A stretch of 64,000 nucleotides of DNA from an uncultured Prevotella sp. (GTDB lineage: Bacteria > Bacteroidota > Bacteroidia > Bacteroidales > Bacteroidaceae): positions 65,820 through 129,819 of the forward strand of contig CAMPYS010000002.1 of NCBI GenBank assembly GCA_946998295.1, in the 5' to 3' direction. A program made the position numbers and the translations under genes. This document shows positions 43,772-53,204 of this stretch, in pieces. Under the pieces are notes generated by a model. The model was given only the letters and a program-made list of their open reading frames with translations, was not told the origin of the DNA and made no database searches. Numbering within the stretch: the stretch's first letter is position 1; each line of letters starts with the position of its first letter.

Positions 43772-44749
43772 ATGGCTAAAATAAAAACTATTGGTATTTT
43801 GACTTCTGGGGGTGATGCTCCTGGGATGAATGCAGCTGTTAGGGCTGTAACACGTGCTGGTATTTATAATGGTTTTGCAATTAAAGCCATTTATCGTGGA
43901 TATGATGGTTTAATATCAGGTGATATAAAACCATTTACAACAGAGAATGTTAGTGGTATTATTGGTGTTGGAGGTACAATTCTAAAAACTGCTCGTTCAA
44001 AAGCTTTTATGACAGAAGATGGAAGACAAAAAGCTTATGACACACTTATAAAAGAAGAAATTGATGCTTTAGCTGTAATTGGTGGAAATGGTTCTTTAAC
44101 AGGAGCTATGACATTTGCAAAAGAATTTGATTTTTGTTGTATAGGATTACCTGGTACTATTGATAACGATCTTTATGGTACAGACAATACAATAGGTTAT
44201 GATACAACAATGAATACAATAATGGAATGCGTTGATAGGATTAGAGATACAGCTCAAAGCCATGAACGTATTTTTTTTATTGAGGTTATGGGACGTGATG
44301 CAGGATTTTTAGCTCAAAACTCTGCTATAGCAAGTGGAGCTGAAGCTGCAATAATTCCAGAAGATTCTACAGATGTAGACCAATTAGCACGTTTCATGGA
44401 ACGTGGAATACGAAAATCAAAAAAAAGTTGTATAGTTATTGTTTCAGAAAGTCCAAAGTGTGGAGCTATGTATTATGCTAATCGTGTAAAAAAAGAATTT
44501 CCTGATTTTGATGTAAGAGTCTCTATTTTAGGACATTTACAGCGAGGTGGACGTCCCTCAGCAAGAGATAGAATCTTAGCGTGTAGAACTGGAGTTGGTG
44601 CAATAGAAGCCATATTGCAGGGACAACGAAATATAATGGTTGGAGTTAGAAATAATGAAGTTGTTTATGTACCATTATCAGAAGCTATACGATCAGATAA
44701 GCCATTTGATAAAAAACTAATAAAGGTATTAGATGAATTAAGTATTTAA
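43772..44749 (+). CDS. pfkA: ATP-dependent 6-phosphofructokinase
   Basis: A 325-residue group A phosphofructokinase of glycolysis. Motifs: SGGDAPGMNAAVRA (ATP site), GGNGSLTGA, PGTIDNDLYGTDNTIGYDT (catalytic Asp), MGRDAGFLA and LGHLQRGGRPSARDR. The Gly-Gly-Asp motif near residue 13 and GGNGS point to ATP rather than pyrophosphate as the donor. It has its own -7 box. The ATP synthase operon starts 60 bases later on the same strand. Confidence 0.93.
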   Translation: MAKIKTIGILTSGGDAPGMNAAVRAVTRAGIYNGFAIKAIYRGYDGLISGDIKPFTTENVSGIIGVGGTILKTARSKAFMTEDGRQKAYDTLIKEEIDALAVIGGNGSLTGAMTFAKEFDFCCIGLPGTIDNDLYGTDNTIGYDTTMNTIMECVDRIRDTAQSHERIFFIEVMGRDAGFLAQNSAIASGAEAAIIPEDSTDVDQLARFMERGIRKSKKSCIVIVSESPKCGAMYYANRVKKEFPDFDVRVSILGHLQRGGRPSARDRILACRTGVGAIEAILQGQRNIMVGVRNNEVVYVPLSEAIRSDKPFDKKLIKVLDELSI

Positions 44750-44809
44750 GTAAGCAAATTATATTAGTAGAAAGATAACATTTAGAAGGATTTAAAATAA
44801 AAATATGAT

Positions 44810-46336
44810 ATGGCACAGATAAATGGACGTATATCCCAAATTATAGGGCCTGTAATTGATGTCTATTTTGATCTTCAAGGACAAGAACCAAAGAAAGTAT
44901 TACCAAAAATTTATGATGCACTTCGTATTAAACGTCCCAATGGACAAGATTTAATAGTAGAAGTGCAACAACATATTGGTGAAGATACTGTACGTTGTGT
45001 TGCAATGGATAATACTGAAGGCTTACAACGCAATTTAGTTGTTGAGAATACAGGAAATCCAATAATGATGCCCTCAGGAGAACAAATAAAAGGAAGGATG
45101 TTAAATGTCATAGGTACCCCTATCGATGGCATGAATGAACTTAATATGAAAGGTGCTTATCCCATACATCATGAACCACCAAAATTTGAAGAGCTTTCAA
45201 ATAAAAAGGAAATGCTTCAGACAGGTATTAAAGTAATTGACTTACTTGAGCCATATATGAAAGGTGGAAAAATTGGACTTTTTGGAGGTGCAGGAGTTGG
45301 AAAAACAGTCCTTATAATGGAGCTGATTAACAATATTGCTAAAGGTCATAATGGTTACTCTGTGTTTGCAGGTGTTGGAGAGCGGACCCGTGAAGGAAAT
45401 GACTTAATACGTGATATGATAGAATCAGGTGTTATACGCTATGGTGATAAATTTAAAAAAGCCATGGAAGAGGGAAAATGGGATCTTTCACTTATAGATA
45501 AGGAAGAATTGAAAAAATCACAGGCAACACTTGTTTATGGACAAATGAACGAACCACCTGGTGCACGTGCTTCTGTTGCTCTTTCTGGTCTAACAGTAGC
45601 AGAAGAATTTCGTGATCATGGCGGAAAAGATGGTGAAGCTACAGATATTATGTTCTTTATTGATAATATTTTCCGATTTACCCAAGCAGGATCTGAAGTA
45701 TCTGCATTATTAGGACGTATGCCATCAGCAGTAGGTTATCAACCAACATTAGCAAGTGAAATGGGAGTAATGCAAGAACGTATTACCTCAACAAAAAGGG
45801 GGTCTATAACATCAGTTCAAGCTGTATATGTTCCTGCAGATGACTTAACAGATCCAGCACCAGCTACAACATTTACACATCTTGATGCCACAACAGAATT
45901 AAGTCGTAAGATAACAGAGCTTGGTATATATCCTGCTGTCGATCCTCTTGGAAGTACCTCACGAATACTTGATCCACTTGTAGTAGGTAACGAACATTAT
46001 GAATGTGCTCAAAGAGTTAAACAATTACTTCAGCACTATAATGAATTACAAGACATTATAGCCATATTAGGAATGGATGAATTGTCAGATGAGGACAAAC
46101 TCGTAGTAAATCGTGCTCGTCGAGTTCAACGTTTCCTATCTCAACCTTTTACAGTAGCAGAGCAATTCACAGGCATACCTGGAATAATGGTACCTATCGA
46201 GGATACTATAAAAGGTTTTAATGCTATTTTAAATGGTGAGGTAGATGATTTACCAGAGCAAGCATTCTTAAATGTAGGAACTATTGAAGATGCAAAGGCT
46301 AAAGCTGAAAAACTTATAGCAGCAGCTCAAGGATAA
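44810..46336 (+). CDS. atpD: ATP synthase F1 subunit beta
   Basis: A 508-residue catalytic subunit. Walker A GGAGVGKTV lies near residue 159; FAGVGERTREGNDL, Walker B-type DIMFFIDNIFRFTQAGSE and ALLGRMPSAVGYQPTLA follow. An insert before YGQMNEPPGARA (about residues 215-240) is usual for Bacteroidota beta subunits. It opens the nine-gene operon, which begins atpD-atpC in this phylum rather than with the Fo genes. I found no convincing promoter box in the 60-base gap after pfkA, so cotranscription with pfkA is possible. Confidence 0.97.
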   Translation: MAQINGRISQIIGPVIDVYFDLQGQEPKKVLPKIYDALRIKRPNGQDLIVEVQQHIGEDTVRCVAMDNTEGLQRNLVVENTGNPIMMPSGEQIKGRMLNVIGTPIDGMNELNMKGAYPIHHEPPKFEELSNKKEMLQTGIKVIDLLEPYMKGGKIGLFGGAGVGKTVLIMELINNIAKGHNGYSVFAGVGERTREGNDLIRDMIESGVIRYGDKFKKAMEEGKWDLSLIDKEELKKSQATLVYGQMNEPPGARASVALSGLTVAEEFRDHGGKDGEATDIMFFIDNIFRFTQAGSEVSALLGRMPSAVGYQPTLASEMGVMQERITSTKRGSITSVQAVYVPADDLTDPAPATTFTHLDATTELSRKITELGIYPAVDPLGSTSRILDPLVVGNEHYECAQRVKQLLQHYNELQDIIAILGMDELSDEDKLVVNRARRVQRFLSQPFTVAEQFTGIPGIMVPIEDTIKGFNAILNGEVDDLPEQAFLNVGTIEDAKAKAEKLIAAAQG

Positions 46337-46364
46337 ATATATGTAATAGTTAAATCTGTAACTA

Positions 46365-46610
46365 ATGTTAGAATTAAAAGTAATCTCACCAGAAAAGATA
46401 TTATTCAGTGGTGAAGTAGAAAATGTAACTGTACCTGGAGAAAATGGTGAGTTTGAAATATTATCGAATCATGCCCCTATAATATCTACCCTAAAATTAG
46501 GTATTGTTAGTTATACTACTATAGATAAGGAAAAGAAAACTGTTAATATTTTGGGGGGATTTGCAGAAGTGCAGAAAAATAAAGTAAATATATGTGTAGA
46601 AACACCTTAA
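46365..46610 (+). CDS. atpC: ATP synthase F1 subunit epsilon
   Basis: An 81-residue epsilon subunit holding only the N-terminal beta sandwich: LKVISPEKILFSGEVENVTVPGENGEFEILSNHAPIISTL. The C-terminal helical hairpin that inhibits hydrolysis in E. coli is absent, as in other Bacteroidales. It follows atpD by 28 bases. Confidence 0.93.
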   Translation: MLELKVISPEKILFSGEVENVTVPGENGEFEILSNHAPIISTLKLGIVSYTTIDKEKKTVNILGGFAEVQKNKVNICVETP

Positions 46611-46628
46611 TTATATTTTGATGCTACA

Positions 46629-47036
46629 ATGGACTTAAAAAATATAGAACTTGCAGAACAAAAGTATTTTAAAATAAGTATTGGAATACTATTCTGCTTA
46701 TCAATATTACATGCTATAATATTTAAATTAACGATAAGCTCTATATCTCTTAGCCCTATTATAGTTAGTTTTTTACTCTTTGCTGTAATGAATACAGTAT
46801 ATGGGCGTATTTGGAAAATAGTTAAGATAGGACATCAGGATAAAGTGGAAAAATTTTATATTGCTTTTTCAGGTTTAAAAATGTTACTTACACTTATAAC
46901 TATATTTATAGGAGTATTTCTTTTTGAAAAAGAAATATGTATAGCTTATATTATAACTTTATCTGTATTTTATTTAGTGATTCGTACATTTGATACAATT
47001 TACTTTCATCGTGTAGAAACGAAAAATAAAAACTAA
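46629..47036 (+). CDS. AtpI-like small membrane protein of the ATP synthase operon
   Basis: A 135-residue protein with four hydrophobic spans (near 18-35, 40-58, 78-97 and 102-122) and short charged loops. There is no distinctive motif. Its place between atpC and atpB is where Bacteroidales operons carry a four-span protein thought to correspond to AtpI, which helps assemble the c ring in other bacteria. The assignment rests on position and topology. Confidence 0.65.
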   Translation: MDLKNIELAEQKYFKISIGILFCLSILHAIIFKLTISSISLSPIIVSFLLFAVMNTVYGRIWKIVKIGHQDKVEKFYIAFSGLKMLLTLITIFIGVFLFEKEICIAYIITLSVFYLVIRTFDTIYFHRVETKNKN

Positions 47037-47040
47037 GTAT

Positions 47041-48150
47041 ATGAAATATTTCAAACAACTATTCTGTATTTTACTATTGAGTATGATTGTCATACCAATG
47101 AGTGGACGTGATATGTCTAAGAAAACGTCTGTAGATATAGAAGAAATATTTTGGGGACATATAAAAGATTCTTATGATTGGCATATAACCGATATTGGTA
47201 CCGAAGGTAATATGCATCCGCTTGTTATAAATCTTCCTATAATAGTTAAGTCATCAACAGGTTGGCATATTTTTAGTAGTGGAGAGTTTAAACATAGTGA
47301 AACAGGTGGAGATAGAAAAGGTCCCTACAATTTAGTTATTAAGAGTCTAAAGGATAAAATACATCCTAATAAGATAGTAGAGCTGAAAGATGGTAAGGAG
47401 GTTTTGCCTATATTGGATCTTTCAATTACAAAAACAGTTATGGTTCTTTTTATAGATGCTATAATACTATTACTTCTTATACTTATTCCTGCTCGTTGGT
47501 GCAAAAAGCATAAAATAAATGATCCTGCACCTAAGGGTTTAACAGGACTGATGCATATGTTTGTAATGAATATATATGATGAGGTTATAGTACCATGTTT
47601 AAGAGATGAAGCACCAAGATATGCTTCATGGTTACTTACCTGTTTCTTCTTTATATTTTTTGCAAATATAATGGGTATAGTACCATTTCCTCCTGGTGGA
47701 GGAAACCTTACAGGTAATATAACATGCACATTCTTTTTAGGGTTATGTACATTTTTAATAACTAATTTTACAGGAACCAAAGAGTATTGGAAAGAAATAT
47801 TTTGGCCAGAGGTTCCTATATGGATGAAATGTCCAGTACCTTTGATGCCTTTCATAGAACTGTTTGGTATCTTTACAAAGCCATTAGCATTAATTATTCG
47901 ATTATTTGCCAATATGTTTGCAGGTCATGCTATAGCTTTATCATTTGCAGCCATTATTTTTATAATGTTTGGTATTGCAAATAATGCGATAGTTAATTGG
48001 TGTGCTGGTTCAGGTATGAGTATAGTAAGTGTATTGTTGAGTGTTTTTATGCTAATATTAGAGGTCTTAGTTAGTTATATCCAAGCTTTAGTATTTACAA
48101 TGTTGAGTGCAGTGTTTATTTCACAAGCTCATGTAAGACACCACAATTAA
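47041..48150 (+). CDS. atpB: ATP synthase Fo subunit a
   Basis: A 369-residue subunit with an N-terminal signal-like segment (LFCILLLSMIVIPMSG) and about 110 extra periplasmic residues typical for Bacteroidota. The channel part follows: FANIMGIVPFPPGGGNLTGN, and the helix LFGIFTKPLALIIRLFANMFAGHAI, whose Arg is the essential proton-transfer residue. It forms the half channels against the c ring. Confidence 0.93.
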   Translation: MKYFKQLFCILLLSMIVIPMSGRDMSKKTSVDIEEIFWGHIKDSYDWHITDIGTEGNMHPLVINLPIIVKSSTGWHIFSSGEFKHSETGGDRKGPYNLVIKSLKDKIHPNKIVELKDGKEVLPILDLSITKTVMVLFIDAIILLLLILIPARWCKKHKINDPAPKGLTGLMHMFVMNIYDEVIVPCLRDEAPRYASWLLTCFFFIFFANIMGIVPFPPGGGNLTGNITCTFFLGLCTFLITNFTGTKEYWKEIFWPEVPIWMKCPVPLMPFIELFGIFTKPLALIIRLFANMFAGHAIALSFAAIIFIMFGIANNAIVNWCAGSGMSIVSVLLSVFMLILEVLVSYIQALVFTMLSAVFISQAHVRHHN

Positions 48151-48216
48151 TCTTAAAATTAGAAAAGTAAAATAATAAAAATATCAATAAATAACAAACA
48201 TTAAATATTAAAGATT

Positions 48217-48456
48217 ATGTTATCACTATTATTAACAGATGCTATTGCAAGTTTAGGTGCTGCATTAGGTGCAGGTATTGCAGCTATTGGAGCTGGTATA
48301 GGAATTGGACACATTGGTGGTCAAGCAATGGAAGCTATGGCTCGTCAACCAGAGCGAATGGGTGATCTTCGTTCATCAATGATTGTTGCAGCAGCTTTAG
48401 TTGAAGGTGTAGCCTTCTTAGCTGTGATTGTTGCAATTCTTGCAATAGTTATGTAA
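48217..48456 (+). CDS. atpE: ATP synthase Fo subunit c
   Basis: A 79-residue hairpin of two membrane helices. Glycine-rich helix 1 (LGAALGAGIAAIGAGIGIGHIGGQ), polar loop ARQPE (42-46) and helix 2 with the ion-carrying Glu63 in ALVEGVAFLAV. The residue after Glu63 is Gly, not the Ser/Thr of sodium-binding c subunits, so proton coupling is more likely. Unlike the rest of the operon the gene is set apart by spacers of 66 and 77 bases, the second holding a hairpin. Confidence 0.95.
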   Translation: MLSLLLTDAIASLGAALGAGIAAIGAGIGIGHIGGQAMEAMARQPERMGDLRSSMIVAAALVEGVAFLAVIVAILAIVM

Positions 48457-48461
48457 TTAAT

Positions 48462-48494
48462 GACAGGTGCTTCAAACTATATGTAGCACTTGTC
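48462..48494 (+). terminator. Hairpin between atpE and atpF
   Basis: GACAGGTGC (48462-48470) pairs with GCACTTGTC (48486-48494) with one G-U pair and a 15-base loop. TTATTA follows, a weak U-tract. It may be a partial terminator or a 3' stabiliser of atpE mRNA. Confidence 0.55.
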
Positions 48495-48533
48495 TTATTA
48501 ATAAAAATTAAAGAACGAATAATAACCAAGCTT

Positions 48534-49046
48534 ATGGATTTATTAATTCCAAGTAGTGGACTTCTTTTTTGGATGACTATTGTCTTCCTTATTGTATTCT
48601 TTATTTTACGCAAATACGGTTTTCCTGTAATAATAAAAATGGTAAAAGAGCGTAAGGAATATATCGACAGTGGCATTCAAAAAGCTAATGAAGCTAATAA
48701 AAAACTGTCTGATATTCATAGAGCGGGTGAATCCATCATGCACAAAGCACTTGTACAGCAGACATCAATTTTAAAAACTGCTGCTGATAGACGTGATGCC
48801 ATCGTCAAAGAAGCTCAAGGAAAAGCTCAGGAAGAGGCTGCACGTATAATTTCAGAAGCTAAAAAAGATATTGCTGGGGAAAAGCAAAATGCCCTACGTG
48901 ATATTAAATCTCAAGTAGCTGAAATTAGCATTCAAGTAGCCGAGAAGATACTTCAGCAGAAACTATCAAGCGATGAGAAGCAGATGGATTTAATAAGTCG
49001 TCTACTGGACAATGTCTCTATTTCTCAAAATAATGAATATAAGTAA
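48534..49046 (+). CDS. atpF: ATP synthase Fo subunit b
   Basis: A 170-residue stator subunit: one N-terminal membrane span (about 9-29, LLFWMTIVFLIVFFILRKYGFP) followed by a long charged helix rich in Ala, Lys, Glu and Gln (KEAQGKAQEEAARIISEAKKDIAGEKQ). Two copies dimerise and hold F1 to Fo. Confidence 0.93.
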   Translation: MDLLIPSSGLLFWMTIVFLIVFFILRKYGFPVIIKMVKERKEYIDSGIQKANEANKKLSDIHRAGESIMHKALVQQTSILKTAADRRDAIVKEAQGKAQEEAARIISEAKKDIAGEKQNALRDIKSQVAEISIQVAEKILQQKLSSDEKQMDLISRLLDNVSISQNNEYK

Positions 49047-49060
49047 ATAAAAGTAAGACT

Positions 49061-49597
49061 ATGGATATAGGTATTATGTCAGTTCGCTATGCCAAATCTC
49101 TTTTAAAAAGTGCAATATATCAAAAAATAGAAGATTCTATTTATTTAGAAGTACAAAATTTGATAGTAAGCTATATGCAAGTATCAGATTTGCATAGTGC
49201 TATAACTAATCCGATGCTATCTAAATCTTCTAAGCTGGAACTTTTAGAGGCAGCATGTGGTAATAATATTAGCGATTTGATGAAAGATTTCCTAAACCTT
49301 GTTTTAACTAATGGTCGTGGAGATATTTTACTTTTTATTGCAAACTCTTATATATCACTTTATCGTAAAAGAAAGAATATTATTCAAGCAAAACTAACTA
49401 CTGCAGTTCCTGTTACTTCTACTATTGAAGGTAAAATGCGTTCTATGGTTGAAGCTCAAGTAAATGGTACAGTAGAATTTAAGACAAAAGTAGATCCAGA
49501 AATTATAGGAGGGTTTATCCTTGAATATGATACATATCGAATGGATGCTAGCGTGAAAACGAAATTAAAAGCCGTACTCACAGAATTAAAGAAATAA
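49061..49597 (+). CDS. atpH: ATP synthase F1 subunit delta
   Basis: A 178-residue OSCP/delta subunit: SVRYAKSLLKSAIYQ at the start, LMKDFLNLVLTNGRGDIL in the middle, and the C-terminal LTTAVPVTSTIEGKMRSMVE...VDPEIIGGFILEYDTYRMDASVKTKL pattern. It links the top of F1 to subunit b. Gaps of 14 and 15 bases separate it from atpF and atpA. Confidence 0.93.
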   Translation: MDIGIMSVRYAKSLLKSAIYQKIEDSIYLEVQNLIVSYMQVSDLHSAITNPMLSKSSKLELLEAACGNNISDLMKDFLNLVLTNGRGDILLFIANSYISLYRKRKNIIQAKLTTAVPVTSTIEGKMRSMVEAQVNGTVEFKTKVDPEIIGGFILEYDTYRMDASVKTKLKAVLTELKK

Positions 49598-49612
49598 ATA
49601 TATTTAGATAAA

Positions 49613-51196
49613 ATGTCAGATAAAATAAAACCAAGTGAAGTGTCTGAAATTCTTTTCAAAACACTTCAAGGTATCAATGCAAAAGAGAAGTTTGAGGAAG
49701 TAGGAACAGTACTCACTATAAGTGATGGAGTTGCTCGTATATATGGACTTCGAAATGTTGAGGCCAATGAACTACTTGAGTTTGAGGATGGTACAATGGC
49801 TATTGCGATGAACCTTGAAGAGGACAATGTAGGTTGTATTCTTCTTGGTTCAACTGCTGGCATAAAGGAAGGACAAAGCGTAAAGCGTACTCATCGTATA
49901 GCTTCAATACGTATAAATGATAATTTTCTTGGTAGAGTTGTTAATCCGTTAGGTGAGCCGATAGATGGTAATGGCGAAATAGATTTAACCGACTCTTTTG
50001 AGATGCCATTAGACCGTAAAGCACCTGGTGTAATCTATCGACAGCCAGTAAAAGAACCATTGCAAACTGGATTAAAAGCAGTTGACTCAATGATTCCAAT
50101 AGGTCGTGGTCAGCGCGAATTAATTATTGGCGACCGACAAACGGGTAAGACCGCCATTGCAATTGATACAATTATAAACCAAAAAGCTTTTTATGAACAA
50201 GGAAAGCCAGTATATTGCATTTATGTTGCAATTGGTCAGAAGGCCTCTACTGTTGCTAATCTTGTTCAAATATTTAGAGAGCATGGTGTACTACCATATA
50301 CAATCATAGTAAGTGCTACAGCTGCTGATCCTGCTGCAATGCAATATTATGCGCCATTTGCTGGTGCTGCTATTGGCGAATATTTTCGTGATAGAGGCTA
50401 CTCTGCATTAGTTGTTTATGATGATTTATCAAAACAAGCTGTAGCATATCGTGAAGTATCCTTAATACTTCGTCGTCCATCTGGTCGTGAAGCATATCCT
50501 GGTGATGTGTTTTATTTACACTCACGTCTTTTAGAGCGTGCAGCCCGTATAAATGATCAGCAAGAGATAGCAGAGCAGATGAACGATTTACCTGAATGTA
50601 TGAAAGGTCATGTAAAAGGTGGTGGTTCTTTAACAGCTCTGCCAATAATTGAGACACAGGCAGGCGATGTTTCTGCATATATTCCAACTAATGTAATTTC
50701 AATAACTGATGGTCAAATATACTTAGAGACAAATCTTTTTAATCAAGGATTTCGTCCAGCTATCAATGTAGGTATATCTGTATCTCGTGTTGGAGGTTCT
50801 GCACAAGTAAAAAGTATGAAGAAAGTCGCTGGTACTCTTAAGATAGATATGGCTCAATATCGTGAATTGGAAGCCTTTTCAAAATTTTCTTCCGATATGG
50901 ATAAGGTTACCGCTATGACATTAGACCGAGGCCGTAAAAATACTCAGTTATTGATACAGCCACAATACAGTCCAATGCCTGTTGGTGAGCAAATAGCTAT
51001 ATTATATTGTGGAGTGCATGGCTTAATGAGTGCCATTCCAGTTAATAAGGTACGAGAGTGTCAAGATATATTTCTTGAAACTTTACGAACAAGTCATAAA
51101 TCTGTAATTGAAAATCTATCATCAGGTAAACTACTTGATGAAGATACTAAGGTAATAGAAGACGTTATGGCAACTATTGCCAATCAATATAATTAA
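49613..51196 (+). CDS. atpA: ATP synthase F1 subunit alpha
   Basis: A 527-residue regulatory nucleotide-binding subunit. Walker A GDRQTGKTAI lies near residue 172; VYCIYVAIGQKASTVA, ALVVYDDLSKQAVAYR and the signature PSGREAYPGDVFYLHSRLLERAA follow. Length and order agree with bacterial alpha subunits. Confidence 0.97.
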   Translation: MSDKIKPSEVSEILFKTLQGINAKEKFEEVGTVLTISDGVARIYGLRNVEANELLEFEDGTMAIAMNLEEDNVGCILLGSTAGIKEGQSVKRTHRIASIRINDNFLGRVVNPLGEPIDGNGEIDLTDSFEMPLDRKAPGVIYRQPVKEPLQTGLKAVDSMIPIGRGQRELIIGDRQTGKTAIAIDTIINQKAFYEQGKPVYCIYVAIGQKASTVANLVQIFREHGVLPYTIIVSATAADPAAMQYYAPFAGAAIGEYFRDRGYSALVVYDDLSKQAVAYREVSLILRRPSGREAYPGDVFYLHSRLLERAARINDQQEIAEQMNDLPECMKGHVKGGGSLTALPIIETQAGDVSAYIPTNVISITDGQIYLETNLFNQGFRPAINVGISVSRVGGSAQVKSMKKVAGTLKIDMAQYRELEAFSKFSSDMDKVTAMTLDRGRKNTQLLIQPQYSPMPVGEQIAILYCGVHGLMSAIPVNKVRECQDIFLETLRTSHKSVIENLSSGKLLDEDTKVIEDVMATIANQYN

Positions 51197-51208
51197 TTAT
51201 ATCATAAA

Positions 51209-52183
51209 ATGCCATCATTAAAAGAAATAAAAAATAGAATAGCCAGTGTTCATAGCACTCGTAAAATTACGAGTGCTATGAAAATGGTTGCATCTAGCAA
51301 GCTTCATCATGCACAAGTAGCAATCGAGCATATGTTACCGTATGAGAATTTGCTTGAACATATTTTGAAATCTTTTCTTGTTTCAACTCCAGATGCAAAT
51401 ACGGTTTTCAGTATCGAAAGGCCTATTAAGCGCGTAGCACTATTGGTATTCTCTTCAAACAGTTCACTTTGTGGTGGTTTTAATGCTAATATCATTAAGT
51501 CATTTCAAAATGTCGTAAACGAATATTTACGTAACGGTATTTTAAAAGATGATATTATAGTTTATCCATTTGGAAGGAAAATATCAGAAAAAGTATCAAA
51601 ATTAGGATTTAAGACAGTAGATATACCAATATCTTTAGCCGATAAGCCTAATTCTGATGGTTGTAGAGCTATAGCTGTCGAACTTGAAAATCTGTGGATA
51701 AAAGGTGAGATAGACAAGGTAGAAATGATATATTATCATTTTAAGAGTGCTGGTACTCAAATCCTTACTCGAAAGAATTATCTTCCTATAGATTTAAAAG
51801 AGGAATTGTCTACCGATAAAACACGTGATTTATCATCCATTATTGCAACTAAGGAGTCTCAAGACTATCTAAAGGCACACAATAAAGAGTCTTATAATAG
51901 AACAGAGTTTACAGCAACTCCTTTGAATGATAATTTTATTGTTGAGCCAGATTTAAAAACAGTTCTATCCTCTTTAGTTCCAAAACTTCTTCATCAAATG
52001 ATTTATGCAGCATTATTAGATAGTAATGCTTCTGAACATGCTGCCCGTATGGTAGCTATGCAGACAGCTACTGATAATGCAAACGAGTTGTTACGAACAT
52101 TAAATTTAGAGTATAATAAGTCTCGACAAGCAGCTATCACCGCCGAGCTATTAGATATAGTAGGAGGAACAGTTAACAATTAA
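51209..52183 (+). CDS. atpG: ATP synthase F1 subunit gamma
   Basis: A 324-residue central stalk: N-terminal helix LKEIKNRIASVHSTRKITSAMKMVASSKL and C-terminal helix AARMVAMQTATDNANELLRTLNLEYNKSRQAAITAELLDIVGG, which together form the rotating coiled coil. It is longer than the E. coli protein (287) because of a central insert around residues 200-250, usual in this phylum. It is the last gene of the operon. Confidence 0.95.
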   Translation: MPSLKEIKNRIASVHSTRKITSAMKMVASSKLHHAQVAIEHMLPYENLLEHILKSFLVSTPDANTVFSIERPIKRVALLVFSSNSSLCGGFNANIIKSFQNVVNEYLRNGILKDDIIVYPFGRKISEKVSKLGFKTVDIPISLADKPNSDGCRAIAVELENLWIKGEIDKVEMIYYHFKSAGTQILTRKNYLPIDLKEELSTDKTRDLSSIIATKESQDYLKAHNKESYNRTEFTATPLNDNFIVEPDLKTVLSSLVPKLLHQMIYAALLDSNASEHAARMVAMQTATDNANELLRTLNLEYNKSRQAAITAELLDIVGGTVNN

Positions 52184-52215
52184 ATTTATTATAGATAAAA
52201 AATTAATTAAGTATT

Positions 52216-52253
52216 ACTGTCATATCTTTATTTATCTAATTAGATATGACAGT
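52216..52253. terminator. Terminator of the ATP synthase operon
   Basis: ACTGTCATATCT (52216-52227) pairs perfectly with 52242-52253, with a 14-base loop and TTTATTTTATT after it on the plus strand. It also lies 9 bases past the convergent gene at 52263. Confidence 0.8.
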
Positions 52254-52262
52254 TTTATTTTA

Positions 52263-52580
52263 TTAATATTGTTTAAATATATTCCAAAAACTTTTTTTAT
52301 TCCTCTTGTTATATTCTTTTTTATCCGCAAAAAACTTATTATACAGTTTCCAGCCTAGGATAACCCCGTCAGCAATATTTACACTTCTTTTTAAAATAGT
52401 ATATATCCCTTTTTTTTTGTATTTTTTGTTATTATCTCTTCTGTATAATAGGTTGTTTATCGACTTATCTATTAATGTTTTTTCCTTATTTATATCAACT
52501 AATAATTGTGCTTTTCTTAAGCGAATATCATTTATAGAATGATAGTTAATAGGGTTTTGCATTCTATTATTTTGTGTCAT
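52263..52580 (-). CDS. Small basic protein of unknown function
   Basis: A 105-residue, strongly basic protein (many Lys, Arg and Asn), with a helical N-terminal half (RKAQLLVDINKEKTLIDKSINNLLYRRDN) and a central hydrophobic patch (VNIADGVILGWKLYNKFF). It follows the holin-like gene by 6 bases on the same strand. In Bacteroidales a similar small protein often follows the YtxH and holin-like pair. No function is known to me. Confidence 0.65.
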   Translation of the reverse strand: MTQNNRMQNPINYHSINDIRLRKAQLLVDINKEKTLIDKSINNLLYRRDNNKKYKKKGIYTILKRSVNIADGVILGWKLYNKFFADKKEYNKRNKKSFWNIFKQY

Positions 52581-52586
52581 AAATCA

Positions 52587-52937
52587 TTAGGAATTTAATA
52601 GTTTTGTAAAAAAATTAACAAGAGGTCGTTCAATTAGACTATGACGTAATAAGACAAATATAATAAATATAATGATATAAAATAAGGCAATTAATAAGCA
52701 GCTTATTATATAAGATCCTATAAAGTATTTTACAATATTTATTAATACTGATGTTAATAATAGCACTATAATAGCCATAATCGCAATAAATACGATAATA
52801 ATGGTAAAGATTGTCAGTAATCTGACAATCTTTTCAACAATATCAAGTTTTGTATATTCAACTTGAAGACCTAAATAATGCTTTAAACTTTTAATAAGTT
52901 TATAAATGATATCTACATTATTGTCGTTCGAGAACAT
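52587..52937 (-). CDS. Phage-holin-superfamily-like membrane protein
   Basis: A 116-residue protein with an N-terminal helical segment (IDIIYKLIKSLKHYLGLQVEYTKLDIVEKIVRLLT) and two long membrane spans (about 38-65 and 72-95). This is the layout of the chromosomal Phage_holin_3_6-type proteins. These are housekeeping membrane proteins, not evidence of a prophage. One base separates it from the YtxH gene upstream. Confidence 0.7.
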   Translation of the reverse strand: MFSNDNNVDIIYKLIKSLKHYLGLQVEYTKLDIVEKIVRLLTIFTIIIVFIAIMAIIVLLLTSVLINIVKYFIGSYIISCLLIALFYIIIFIIFVLLRHSLIERPLVNFFTKLLNS

Positions 52938-52938
52938 A

Positions 52939-53154
52939 TTATTTAACTTCAGTAGCTGCTTCTTTTATATCGTCAACAAAATTTTCAGTTTCTTTTCTAC
53001 TTAATTTTATATCATGTTTATCGCAAAAATCGTCTACAGCATCAGATATTTTAGCACGAACGTTTGACCCCTTATCAGGTGCCATTAATATACCTAAGGC
53101 TGCGCCTGCTATTGCGCCACCAATAAATGCTCCAATGTAACCTAAAGTTTTCAT
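52939..53154 (-). CDS. YtxH domain-containing protein
   Basis: A 71-residue protein with a glycine-rich N-terminal span (TLGYIGAFIGGAIAGAALGILMAPDKGSNVR) and an acidic amphipathic helix, the YtxH pattern known from general-stress proteins. It opens a three-gene cluster with the holin-like and basic proteins. Confidence 0.8.
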   Translation of the reverse strand: MKTLGYIGAFIGGAIAGAALGILMAPDKGSNVRAKISDAVDDFCDKHDIKLSRKETENFVDDIKEAATEVK

Positions 53155-53204
53155 ATTTCTTCCAGTTTAATATTATAATACTAATGTTATCTATCTATAT
53201 AAGG

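Noticed and set aside
48217..48456. Sodium-coupled ATP synthase
   Set aside because: The residue after the ion-binding Glu63 is Gly, and the usual Ser/Thr ligand is missing, so proton coupling is more likely despite the nhaD gene nearby.
52587..52937. Prophage, suggested by a holin-like protein
   Set aside because: The protein belongs to a chromosomal membrane family, its neighbours are a YtxH protein and a small basic protein, and no phage genes are present.
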